A stretch of DNA of 64,000 nt, taken from contig CAXBOO010000001.1 of NCBI GenBank assembly GCA_963977425.1, positions 434,001 to 498,000 of the forward strand, in the 5' to 3' direction. The notes beneath the pieces were generated by a model. That model was not told where the DNA came from. It was given only the letters and a program-made list of their open reading frames with translations, and ran no database searches. The position numbers and the translations under genes are program-made. This stretch comes from CAXBOO01 sp963977425. GTDB lineage: Bacteria; Bacteroidota; Bacteroidia; Flavobacteriales_D; Luteibaculaceae. This document shows positions 33,936 to 41,471 of the stretch, one piece after another. Every line of letters begins with the position of its first letter. Position 1 is the stretch's first letter.

Positions 33936-36635
33936 TTATCTTTTGATGACTACAAAGCCTTTTAGGATATTGCGTTTTCCGTTTTTGGCTGCAACAATCT
34001 CGTAGAAGTATGTGCCTTCTGGAAGAGCTTCGCCAGTGTTTTTGTATGTACCAGTCCACGTGTTATCGTAGTTAGCATCTTCAAATACTAAATCTCCTAA
34101 ACGGTTGTAAACTTTAGCACTTAATTCGTCATAACTAGCTGGATTGTTTACTACTACCCAACCATCGTTAGTACCATCGTTGTTTGGAGTGAATACATTA
34201 GGAACATCGTCTCTATCTGTAATTACATCGTCATCACCTGGAGGCGTTACAACACCATCGCATTTTGAAGATAATGCTACAAATACTGAATCTTCAAATG
34301 AACATCCGTTAGCATCAGCAAATAATACTGTGTACATACCTGCTTCTAGGTTTTCGATTAGTGCAGTGTTTTCACCATTGCTCCACTCGAATGTGAAATC
34401 TTCTTTACCACCTGATGTAATAACCATTGCAGTTCCGTCCATTGTGTCAGGATCGCAAGTAACTTCAGTTGAAGATAAGCTGTAAGTAATAGGATCTCTT
34501 CTGTTGATAGTGTATTGAGCATAAGCTGAACAACCAAATACGAAATCAGTAACTTTTACAGAGTATACACCTGGAGCTAAATCTGTAATAGAAGCTGTAG
34601 TAGCTCCGTTAGACCATTCGATTTGACCAGGGATAAAAGCTGTGTTGATAGTAATAGAAGCTGATCTATCGCCAGAACAAGTTTCTTCGTTCAATTCTTG
34701 TAGAATGATTACTGGACCTGCAGTTGTGTTAACAGCGTAAGTAGCATTTCTTTGCTCTCCTGTATTTACATCAGTAACAGTTACAGAATACAAACCAGCA
34801 GCTAAATCGCTGATGTCTTGATTTGTAGAACCATTGCTCCATAAGTAACTATAGCTATTAGTTGTGTTTCCTACTTCTAAGTCTATAGAACCATTTTCTT
34901 GGTTACAAGTTGCATCGCTAACAGTAGCTGTAAGTACAAAAGTACTGTCGCCGTTATTGTCATCAGGTTTACCACCATTTAATATTGTGAATGTTTTGAT
35001 GCTAACACAGTTGCTAGAGTTTTTAACTTTTGCTGTGTAGTCACCAGGAGCAAGTCCTTGACGGATGAAGTTGTTTGAACCATCAACCCAGTTTACAGTT
35101 ACGCTATCGTTTTCGTTTACTGATAAGTAAATTTCACCATCGTTGTTTCCAAGAGTTGAATTAACCACGAAACCAGTGAAGAAAGGACCTTCTGGATTAG
35201 ATAAGTTGAATTGCTTTGTTACTTCACAACCTAATGTTGCATCAGTTACAGTTACAGTGTATACTTCAGCAGGAACAGAAACAATGTTAGAATCTGTAGC
35301 ACCCGTACTCCATAAGTAAGTATAAGCATCAGAACCACCTGTAACTTGAACAGAAACTGAACCGTCTGCAGTTTGGCAAGTTGGCTGCTCGCTTGTAAAT
35401 TCAATGTTTAGTTCTTCTGACTCTATTGCGATGCTTCCGCTTACGCTACAAGAACCATCGTTTGTTTCAGCTAATACTGTGTATGTACCAGCAGTGTTGA
35501 TGGAGATGCTTTGACCTGTTTTGCCATTGCTCCATTTGTAAGTATCGTAACCTGCTTCTGCAGTTAAAGTTACATTCCCACCAGAACAAACTTTTTCGCT
35601 GCTTGCAGTAACATCGATACCAAAAGCACCGTTTCTTAAAACGATACCGTTGTAAACTCTTAGTTCAGTAAGTAAACCTATAATAGGTGAAAGAGTAATT
35701 TTAATAGAAGCAACTTCCATTGTGTCACCTTGTGGGATATTGAATCCAACTTGAGCACGAGCAGTTTGGTTGGCGATCAATGTAAGGTCAACAATAGCTA
35801 AATCACTTTTTTCGAATACTTGGTTTTCATCAGCATCAAATCCTTCGATTGTGATAGATCCGATAACACCTAATTCTAAGAATGTGTTGTTTGGTTCAAT
35901 TGTAAATCCAACGAAATCACCAGCTGTAGCTACGTTTTCAAGACCCATGTGAATGAATCCGTTTTGACCTAAAGAAACAGGCAATGAAATAACCGCATAA
36001 TTATCTGGATCTTCATCTACTAAATTGGTCTCATCGTTTACATTTTCTGTGTTGATGATATCTGATAAAGCAGTTAAACCACAAGCGCTACCTGGTTGTA
36101 TAGCAACACCAGAATAAACTTTCAAATCGTTGATTACAGAAAGCAATCCGTTTACAGTAATACGAACACTTTGTATTACGTAATCCAATGAATCTGGAGT
36201 TGTAATAGCAATGAAACGTCCTTCTGAATTGTCAATCAAAACATTTAAATCTGTTAGATTGAAATCGTTTTTAGAAACGATAACGTTACCAGCCGTATCC
36301 AATACATCAATAACTATAGCTTCTAATAAGTCTACGTTAAGAATAGTGTTGTTTTCTTCAATATTAACACCTACAATACTTCCTGGGGCTGGAGCATTGC
36401 TAAATCCTAAATTGATAAATGCTGTAGAAATTAACCCAACATCTGTACGCAATAATGCATAACTACCAGGGTCTGCATCAACAGCGTGACTAGCGTTTTG
36501 TACGCCTCCTGGGCAAAAGATAGGGATGATTGGGTCACATGGACCAGCATCAACTACGTAATCGGCAAATACTTGTGCCTGAAGAGACGCTATACTAGCT
36601 ACGAGTAAGGAGCAAGCTAAAAGCAGTTTTCTCAT
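33936..36635 (-). CDS. Large secreted T9SS substrate with SprB-like repeats and gliding-type (CHU_C, type B) C-terminal domain
   Basis: From the ATG at 36635 the protein has 899 residues with a signal peptide (MRKLLLACSLLVASIASLQA). Two similar N-terminal domains follow (about 20-195 and 195-340), each opening with a D-x-DP-x-x-YA motif and containing an IEENNT/IEPNNT element and a closing YSGV/YNGI. Then come an Ig-like stretch (CSGGNVTLTAEAGYDTYKWSNG) and four SprB-type repeats, each with C, WSNG/WSTG and VTVTD-like landmarks. The last 90 or so residues (VPNVFTPNNDGTNDGW...GTYFYEIVA) are a gliding-motility-associated C-terminal domain. It is expected to be exported by the type IX system to the cell surface, perhaps as an adhesin. 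The longer reading frame back to 36746 has no signal peptide at its start. Confidence 0.92.
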   Translation of the reverse strand: MRKLLLACSLLVASIASLQAQVFADYVVDAGPCDPIIPIFCPGGVQNASHAVDADPGSYALLRTDVGLISTAFINLGFSNAPAPGSIVGVNIEENNTILNVDLLEAIVIDVLDTAGNVIVSKNDFNLTDLNVLIDNSEGRFIAITTPDSLDYVIQSVRITVNGLLSVINDLKVYSGVAIQPGSACGLTALSDIINTENVNDETNLVDEDPDNYAVISLPVSLGQNGFIHMGLENVATAGDFVGFTIEPNNTFLELGVIGSITIEGFDADENQVFEKSDLAIVDLTLIANQTARAQVGFNIPQGDTMEVASIKITLSPIIGLLTELRVYNGIVLRNGAFGIDVTASSEKVCSGGNVTLTAEAGYDTYKWSNGKTGQSISINTAGTYTVLAETNDGSCSVSGSIAIESEELNIEFTSEQPTCQTADGSVSVQVTGGSDAYTYLWSTGATDSNIVSVPAEVYTVTVTDATLGCEVTKQFNLSNPEGPFFTGFVVNSTLGNNDGEIYLSVNENDSVTVNWVDGSNNFIRQGLAPGDYTAKVKNSSNCVSIKTFTILNGGKPDDNNGDSTFVLTATVSDATCNQENGSIDLEVGNTTNSYSYLWSNGSTNQDISDLAAGLYSVTVTDVNTGEQRNATYAVNTTAGPVIILQELNEETCSGDRSASITINTAFIPGQIEWSNGATTASITDLAPGVYSVKVTDFVFGCSAYAQYTINRRDPITYSLSSTEVTCDPDTMDGTAMVITSGGKEDFTFEWSNGENTALIENLEAGMYTVLFADANGCSFEDSVFVALSSKCDGVVTPPGDDDVITDRDDVPNVFTPNNDGTNDGWVVVNNPASYDELSAKVYNRLGDLVFEDANYDNTWTGTYKNTGEALPEGTYFYEIVAAKNGKRNILKGFVVIKR

Positions 36636-36661
36636 GATATATATTGTTAAATTAATTTGCG

Positions 36662-36669
36662 CGAATATA
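36662..36669 (-). promoter_or_regulatory. Possible -7 element of the T9SS substrate operon
   Basis: Minus-strand TATATTCG (TAnnTTYG) lies 26 bp upstream of the ATG at 36635. No convincing TTTG was seen at -33. Confidence 0.35.
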
Positions 36670-36696
36670 GAAATTGTATAAAGAAGTCGGACGATT

Positions 36697-37230
36697 TCAC
36701 TGTTTTTTACGATACCTCGCATAGTCATGGAGACAGATGCCTCCACTTACTGAAACGTTGAGAGAATGCTTGGTCCCGTATTGCGGTATTTCAACATTAT
36801 AATCGGATAAGTCGATAATTTCCTCAGAAACTCCTTTGACTTCATTTCCAAAAACAAGTATGAATGGATTATTGTTTAGTTGCGGCCATAAGTTTTCCAT
36901 TTCAATGCTTTCGTGACATTGTTCTAAGGATATAATTTTTACCCCATTCGCTTTTTCATTTTTTAGAAAACTCAACAAATTTTCTTCATAACGCCATTGC
37001 ATGCTCAGTTCGGCTCCAAGAGCAGTTTTGTGTATATCTCTGTGTGGTGGGCATGGTGTAATACCTCCTAAAATGATCTCTTCTACTAAAAATGCATCGG
37101 ATGTGCGAAATACCGATCCTACATTGTTGAAACTTCTAATATTATCTAATGCTACTCGGATGGGTAGTTTTTCTGAAGCTTTAAATTCGTCAATGTTTAT
37201 CCTTTCGAGTTCTGAAGTGCTTTTTTTCAC
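36697..37230 (-). CDS. RNA methyltransferase of the TrmH/SpoU family
   Basis: This 177-residue SPOUT-class enzyme 2'-O-methylates ribose in tRNA or rRNA with SAM. All three SpoU motifs are visible: NIRSFNNVGSVFRTSDAF (about 30-47), the VFGNEVKGVS loop (about 127-136) and IPQYGTKHSLNVSVSGGI (about 147-164), the last two forming the trefoil-knot SAM site. The protein lacks an N-terminal substrate-recognition domain, so the RNA target cannot be named. The start is GTG at 37230. It is divergent from mutS. Its 3' end lies 62 bp upstream of the T9SS substrate operon. Confidence 0.93.
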   Translation of the reverse strand: MKKSTSELERINIDEFKASEKLPIRVALDNIRSFNNVGSVFRTSDAFLVEEIILGGITPCPPHRDIHKTALGAELSMQWRYEENLLSFLKNEKANGVKIISLEQCHESIEMENLWPQLNNNPFILVFGNEVKGVSEEIIDLSDYNVEIPQYGTKHSLNVSVSGGICLHDYARYRKKQ

Positions 37231-37354
37231 GTTGCAGTTTTGTTTTTAGCAAAAGAAAGATAATCTCGTTAAAAACTTGTTGGTGATTAGGCTGTGGTAG
37301 TTCCAAAACGTAGAGTTTTTATACCTTATTTTCGCCTTAGAAAAGGGAAGCATT

Positions 37355-39964
37355 GTGTCAAAAAAAACTGTAAAGCCAAAAGAAACGCCATTGATGGGGC
37401 AATACTTGAAAATAAAAGCCAAGTATCCAGATGCTGTCTTGTTATTTAGAGTCGGCGATTTCTATGAAACCTTTGCTGAAGATGCTAAAACTGCAAGTAA
37501 GGTGTTGGGCATTGCGCTTACAGCTAGAAAAAATGGAGCTGCTTCTGAAGTGGCTTTGGCTGGGTTTCCTCATCATTCGGTCAACACTTATTTGCCTAAA
37601 CTGGTTAAAGCGGGATATAGGGTTGCAATTTGCGATCAATTAGAAGATCCGAAAACAGTAAAAGGAATTGTGAAACGTGGTGTAACAGAGGTAGTAACCC
37701 CTGGCGTAGCACTCAACGATGAAGTATTAAATAGGGATTCGAATAATTTTCTTGCTTCTGTCTTTGAACACAAAGGCGTAGTTGGGTTGGCCTTGCTAGA
37801 TGTTAGTACGGGCGAATTTTTAGTGGGCGAAGGCTCGTGGGCTGATGTGAAACATTGGTTTGCATCCTACCAGCCAAGTGAAATTTTAGTGCCTCGCGGA
37901 AGTCAAGACTTAATAGAGAAAGAGCTTGGTTCTGAGCACTATTATTTTGGACTTGACGAGTGGGTGTACACAGAGCAGTACGCTACCGATTCGTTGTTTG
38001 AGTTTTTTAAAGTAAATACTCTTAAAGGGTTTGGAATAGAAAATTTTGCTTCCGGAATTCAAAGTTCAGGAGCAATTTTGAAGTATTTAAAAGATACTCA
38101 AAACGATAAGTTGGGTCATATAGTCAATATCCAGCGCTTACTTAAAAGTGAGCAAATGTGGATGGATTGGTTTACCATTAGAAACTTGGAGTTGATTCAC
38201 CCAGCGTCTGAAGGTGGCGTGAGTTTGTTTCAGGTTTTAAATCACTGTGAAACAGCAATGGGGAGTCGATTGCTTCGCCAATTTCTATGTTTCCCTTTGG
38301 TTAAAAAAGAGAACATTCAACAACGACTTCAATTGGTGCATGCTTTGTTGAAGAACGAAGAGTACGAAAGCATCCGTCAAGAATTAAAATCGATCCAAGA
38401 TTTAGAGCGTATTCTAGGTAAAGTCAGTGCGCAGAAAGCGGGGCCTAGAGATCTTAAAATGCTAGAGAAATCCTTGGTTGTAGCTCATGGTCTGAAAGAG
38501 CAATTGTTGGCAAATAAAGATTTTGTATCAATAACCAACCGATTGCCTGATTGCAGTGCATTAGCTGATAAATTGCACGAAATTCTAGACGATGAAGTGC
38601 CGGTAATGTTGGCAAAAGGAAATGTGATACGCCCTGGAGTAAATGCCGATTTGGACGACTACAGAGATGTGTCAACCAATAGTAAAAACATATTGTTGGC
38701 ATTGCAAAAACGTTTGGCAGATGAAACGGGAATAAGCACACTTAAAGTGGCCTACAATAATGTGTTTGGGTATTATATAGAAGTACGCAATACGCACAAA
38801 GATAAAGTACCTGAAGAGTGGCATAGAAAGCAAACACTTGTAAGTGCCGAACGTTATATTATACCAGAATTAAAAGAAATAGAGACTAAAATCTTAGCAG
38901 CGGAAGAAAAAATCCAAAGCATAGAAAGCAAGTTATTCAATGATTTATGCGATCAGGTTTGTCTGCATCTTAAAGAAGTTCAAGTCTTAGCGAAAGGAAT
39001 TGCATTACTTGATGTATTAAGTTGTTTTGCATTCAATGCATACGAGAACGATTATGTGTGCCCAAAGGTGGACGATAGTTTGAATCTCGAAATTAAAGCT
39101 GGTAGACATCCCGTAATAGAAAGCATACTTTCTGCCGAGCATCCGTATGTACCTAATGATGTGTATATGGATACCGAAACTCAACAAATAGTAATGGTGA
39201 CAGGCCCCAATATGTCGGGTAAATCTGCTTTGTTACGACAAACTGCGCTTATTTCTATTATGGCACAAATAGGAAGTTATGTACCGGCTAGTTTTGCTCA
39301 TATAGGAATTATCGATAAGATTTTTACAAGAGTAGGGGCTTCAGATAATTTAGCCGCAGGTGAATCTACCTTTATGGTGGAGATGACAGAAACCAGCAGT
39401 ATACTGAATAACATTTCAGAAAGAAGCTTGGTGCTGCTCGATGAAATAGGTAGAGGAACCAGTACTTACGATGGTATTTCTTTGGCTTGGGCCATTGCTG
39501 AATATTTACACGATAATAAATTTGGGAAACCCAAAACGCTTTTTGCCACGCACTATCACGAGTTGAATGAAATGGCGAATACTTTCAAACGCATTAAGAA
39601 TTTTAACGTTGGAGTGAAGGAAGTAGATGGAGAAGTCATATTCCTGAGGAAATTAAAAGTTGGTGGTAGTTCTTCCAGTTTTGGTTTGAATGTAGCAAAG
39701 ATGGCAGGCATGCCGTATAAGGTTTTGGAGCGTGCTCAAGAAATACTATCCGGGTTAGAATCTAAAAAGGGAAAACAAGAAATATCAGAAGGATTGATAG
39801 AGCAAGCGCAAGAAAAAGACATGCAATTGAGCTTCTTTCAACTAGACGATCCTACACTTTTGCAAATAAAAGAAGAGATACAAGGTATTGATATCAATGT
39901 ACTTACGCCAGTAGAAGCATTGTTTAAGTTGAATGAAATTAAAAAAATACTTGGGAGTAAATAA
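37355..39964 (+). CDS. mutS: DNA mismatch repair protein MutS
   Basis: MutS recognises mismatches and small loops and starts mismatch repair with MutL. The 869-residue length is typical of MutS1. The mismatch-reading Phe-x-Glu is FYE at 36-38, in the segment RVGDFYETF. The ATPase domain has Walker A GPNMSGKS (617-624), Walker B LVLLDEIGRGTSTYDG (about 696-711) and ATHYHEL. The C-terminal region ends in a helical dimerisation tail. The start is GTG at 37355. It is transcribed alone and is followed by two tRNA genes. Confidence 0.97.
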   Translation: MSKKTVKPKETPLMGQYLKIKAKYPDAVLLFRVGDFYETFAEDAKTASKVLGIALTARKNGAASEVALAGFPHHSVNTYLPKLVKAGYRVAICDQLEDPKTVKGIVKRGVTEVVTPGVALNDEVLNRDSNNFLASVFEHKGVVGLALLDVSTGEFLVGEGSWADVKHWFASYQPSEILVPRGSQDLIEKELGSEHYYFGLDEWVYTEQYATDSLFEFFKVNTLKGFGIENFASGIQSSGAILKYLKDTQNDKLGHIVNIQRLLKSEQMWMDWFTIRNLELIHPASEGGVSLFQVLNHCETAMGSRLLRQFLCFPLVKKENIQQRLQLVHALLKNEEYESIRQELKSIQDLERILGKVSAQKAGPRDLKMLEKSLVVAHGLKEQLLANKDFVSITNRLPDCSALADKLHEILDDEVPVMLAKGNVIRPGVNADLDDYRDVSTNSKNILLALQKRLADETGISTLKVAYNNVFGYYIEVRNTHKDKVPEEWHRKQTLVSAERYIIPELKEIETKILAAEEKIQSIESKLFNDLCDQVCLHLKEVQVLAKGIALLDVLSCFAFNAYENDYVCPKVDDSLNLEIKAGRHPVIESILSAEHPYVPNDVYMDTETQQIVMVTGPNMSGKSALLRQTALISIMAQIGSYVPASFAHIGIIDKIFTRVGASDNLAAGESTFMVEMTETSSILNNISERSLVLLDEIGRGTSTYDGISLAWAIAEYLHDNKFGKPKTLFATHYHELNEMANTFKRIKNFNVGVKEVDGEVIFLRKLKVGGSSSSFGLNVAKMAGMPYKVLERAQEILSGLESKKGKQEISEGLIEQAQEKDMQLSFFQLDDPTLLQIKEEIQGIDINVLTPVEALFKLNEIKKILGSK

Positions 39965-39980
39965 AAAGTTTTTATATTTG
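39951..39980 (+). promoter_or_regulatory. Promoter of tRNA-Gly
   Basis: TTG at 39951-39953, a 19-bp spacer and TATATTTG at 39973-39980 fit the Bacteroidota consensus exactly. The mature tRNA starts 24 bp downstream. The -33 element lies inside the last mutS codons. Confidence 0.6.
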
Positions 39981-40004
39981 CGCTCCCATTCGGTGAATGG
40001 AAAT

Positions 40005-40080
40005 GCGAGAGTAGCTCAGCTGGTAGAGCACAACCTTGCCAAGGTTGGGGTCGCGGGTTCGAATCCCGTCTCCCGCTCCA
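40005..40080 (+). tRNA. tRNA-Gly (anticodon GCC)
   Basis: A full cloverleaf is present. The D-arm is GCTC...GAGC, the anticodon stem CAACC/GGTTG holds loop TTGCCAA, and the T-arm is GCGGG TTCGAAT CCCGT, with a one-base discriminator T and an encoded CCA. The acceptor stem GCGAGAG/CTCCCGC has one non-canonical A-C opposition at pair 4:69 (40008 with 40073), where this tRNA normally has G-C. Everything else is regular. It has its own promoter and a downstream hairpin terminator. Confidence 0.95.
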
Positions 40081-40083
40081 AGG

Positions 40084-40113
40084 AAGCCCAAAGCTAATTT
40101 GGGCTTTTCTTTT
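40084..40113 (+). terminator. Terminator after tRNA-Gly
   Basis: AAGCCCAAA (40084-40092) pairs with TTTGGGCTT (40098-40106), followed by a T-rich tract. Confidence 0.8.
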
Positions 40114-40152
40114 ACCTACAAAAGGTGGAGAGGAAATTGAAATAGAGTAGAT

Positions 40153-40236
40153 GCTCGGGTGGTGGAATTGGTAGACACGTTGGACTTAAAATCCAATGAA
40201 CGCAAGTTCGTACGGGTTCAAGTCCCGTCCCGAGTA
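40153..40236 (+). tRNA. tRNA-Leu (anticodon TAA)
   Basis: This is a class II tRNA of 84 nt. The acceptor GCTCGGG/CCCGAGT ends with a G-U pair at 1:72, then discriminator A. The anticodon stem TTGGA/TCCAA holds loop CTTAAAA with TAA at 40187-40189. A long variable arm (GAAC gcaa GTTC) precedes the T-arm ACGGG TTCAAGT CCCGT. CCA is not encoded. The 3' 13 bases plus the following terminator are repeated exactly at 40611-40664 behind the GIY-YIG gene. Confidence 0.95.
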
Positions 40237-40277
40237 CTGGATAAAAAAGCTTCGCAATCGCGAGGCTTTTTTTGTTT
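40224..40277 (+). repeat. Direct repeat copy 1: tRNA-Leu 3' end plus terminator
   Basis: This 54-bp sequence is identical to 40611-40664. It contains the last 13 bases of tRNA-Leu from the T-stem onward (CCCGTCCCGAGTA) and the whole terminator. The copies are 387 bp apart and enclose the GIY-YIG gene. Confidence 0.95.
40243..40273 (+). terminator. Terminator after tRNA-Leu
   Basis: The stem GCTTCGC/GCGAGGC (40249-40255 with 40260-40266, one G-T pair) has loop AATC and a T-run of seven. Confidence 0.88.
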
Positions 40278-40295
40278 GTGGTAATTTGTAAAACT

Positions 40296-40601
40296 ATGGC
40301 AGTGGTGTACATTTTATATTCAGAAAAATTGCAAAAGCATTATATCGGCAGTTGCAAAGATTTTTCATTGCGATTAGCCGAACATTTATCTGCAGAAGGT
40401 GTAAATGGTTCATTTACAAGCAAGGCAAGAGATTGGCAAGTAAAATTGGTAATGAAGAATTTGGGTTACACTCAAGCCCGGAAAATAGAACTCCACATAA
40501 AATCAATGAAGAGCAAAGCATATGTATCCAACCTTGTTGAATACCCTGAAATGCGAGAGAAGCTCAGGGCTAAATTTGCTGATTCGGGTTCATCCCGATA
40601 G
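40296..40601 (+). CDS. GIY-YIG nuclease domain protein
   Basis: This single-domain protein has 101 residues. The GIY-YIG signature appears as VYILYSEKLQKHYIGSC (4-20), with the conserved Arg in SLRLAEH (24-30) and the Glu in ARKIELHIK (61-69), so the nuclease core looks complete, similar to UPF0213-type small GIY-YIG proteins. The last residues (DSGSSR) are encoded by a T-arm-like sequence (CGGGTTCATCCCG) and the TAG stop is inside a palindrome. An in-frame TTG at 40272 would add eight residues, but the ATG at 40296 fits the domain edge. It is flanked by 54-bp direct repeats of the tRNA-Leu end. The target DNA is unknown. Confidence 0.9.
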   Translation: MAVVYILYSEKLQKHYIGSCKDFSLRLAEHLSAEGVNGSFTSKARDWQVKLVMKNLGYTQARKIELHIKSMKSKAYVSNLVEYPEMREKLRAKFADSGSSR

Positions 40602-40610
40602 CTATCGGGA
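40593..40610. repeat. Perfect 18-bp palindrome overlapping the GIY-YIG stop codon
   Basis: TCCCGATAGCTATCGGGA is its own reverse complement. Its TAG (40599-40601) is the stop of the GIY-YIG gene, and the second 54-bp repeat starts at the next base. It could fold into a hairpin or bind a dimer. Confidence 0.9.
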
Positions 40611-40664
40611 CCCGTCCCGAGTACTGGATAAAAAAGCTTCGCAATCGCGAGGCTTTTTTTGTTT
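40611..40664 (+). repeat. Direct repeat copy 2: tRNA-Leu 3' end plus terminator
   Basis: This copy is identical over all 54 bases to 40224-40277, but without the 5' part of a tRNA in front. The upstream bases CGGGTTCA also recur, so it looks like a tRNA T-arm split by the palindrome. Its hairpin may also terminate the convergent PPK2 gene, which stops 9 bp further on. Confidence 0.95.
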
Positions 40665-40672
40665 CTGATAAA

Positions 40673-41395
40673 TTATCGTTCGTTGTTGTCAATAATCGAC
40701 TTTAATAATTCAACCATATCCTTGGCTACTTTGTAGTTTCTATACCATTTTTTATCTGCTGGTATTATTTGCCAAGGCAGATTTGTTGGACCAGAAATTA
40801 AGGCGTCGTATAGATTTTGGTAAATAGGATATTTGCCCGCAGCTAGTTCATCAGCAGGAGTGTATTTATAACGTTTCTTCGGATTGGTCTTTCGTTCATT
40901 TATTCGATCAGCTTGCTCGGTTTTTGAAACATGCAAGAAGAACTTAATAATATGAGTTCCGTGTCTTGTCAAATGATCTTCTGTTTGACGGATGAATTCC
41001 AATCGTTTTTCAAGAGCAACTTCAACGCCTAAAATTTGAGGCATGATGATGTCTTCGTAATGCGATCGGTTGAAAATTTGAATGGTTCCTTTTGCTGGGA
41101 AATGTGGGAAAATGCGCCACATAAAGTCATGATTTTTTTCTTCTTCGGTGGGTTTCTTAAACGATTTTACATTAACCCCCATAGGGTTCATGCTAGAAAA
41201 AACATGGCGAATAGTACTGTCCTTGCCAGAAGTGTCAACGCCTTGAAAAACCACAAGAATAGAAGATTTTTTTTGTGCGAAAAGCTGATTTTGTAAATGA
41301 TATAATTCTTCTTTTAAGTTTTGCAACTCTGTTATGCAAATGTCTTTTGTGTAAGTGTTTGGTGCTGTAGTTGAAATCTCAGACAATTTAGCCAT
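40673..41395 (-). CDS. Polyphosphate kinase 2 family protein
   Basis: This PPK2-type phosphotransferase has 240 residues and uses polyphosphate to phosphorylate nucleotides, or the reverse. Walker A is GVDTSGKDS (52-60). The lid-like stretch FNRSHYEDIIMPQILG (about 108-123) and the conserved KFFLHVSK and ADKKWYRNYKVA segments match the family. The single-domain length fits class I or III enzymes that phosphorylate nucleoside mono- or diphosphates. Choosing between AMP and NDP as substrate would need alignment. It is single, divergent from the YgjP-type gene. Confidence 0.92.
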   Translation of the reverse strand: MAKLSEISTTAPNTYTKDICITELQNLKEELYHLQNQLFAQKKSSILVVFQGVDTSGKDSTIRHVFSSMNPMGVNVKSFKKPTEEEKNHDFMWRIFPHFPAKGTIQIFNRSHYEDIIMPQILGVEVALEKRLEFIRQTEDHLTRHGTHIIKFFLHVSKTEQADRINERKTNPKKRYKYTPADELAAGKYPIYQNLYDALISGPTNLPWQIIPADKKWYRNYKVAKDMVELLKSIIDNNER

Positions 41396-41471
41396 GGGTT
41401 TAAAGTAATTAATTTTTTGCTCCTCAATGTCAATGTGTTTTTGTTGTTTCAGTTACTTTTAACCAGAGTTT

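Larger units (their letters stand above)
40278..40664 (+). mobile_element. Putative minimal tRNA-targeted element: GIY-YIG gene, palindrome, and duplicated tRNA-Leu end
   Basis: A 387-bp unit lies between tRNA-Leu and the PPK2 gene. It contains the GIY-YIG ORF (40296-40601), an 18-bp perfect palindrome at 40593-40610 that includes its stop codon, and a second exact copy of the 54-bp tRNA end plus terminator. No integrase or transposase is present. The layout is that expected if a unit carrying a tRNA-end mimic had entered at the tRNA T-arm and rebuilt the tRNA. Mobility is inferred, not shown. Confidence 0.5.

Noticed and set aside
33936..36635. CRISPR-like or tandem DNA repeats in the T9SS substrate gene
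   Set aside because: The similarity is at the protein level (SprB-type units) with diverged codons; no regular repeat-spacer structure is present.
40112..40312. 66-codon minus-strand ORF across tRNA-Leu
   Set aside because: It reads through the complement of a tRNA and terminator; such frames are common artefacts.
40153..40664. Classical integrative element or genomic island at tRNA-Leu
   Set aside because: There is no tyrosine recombinase or island cargo; the repeats enclose only 333 bp. I kept it as a possible minimal element instead.
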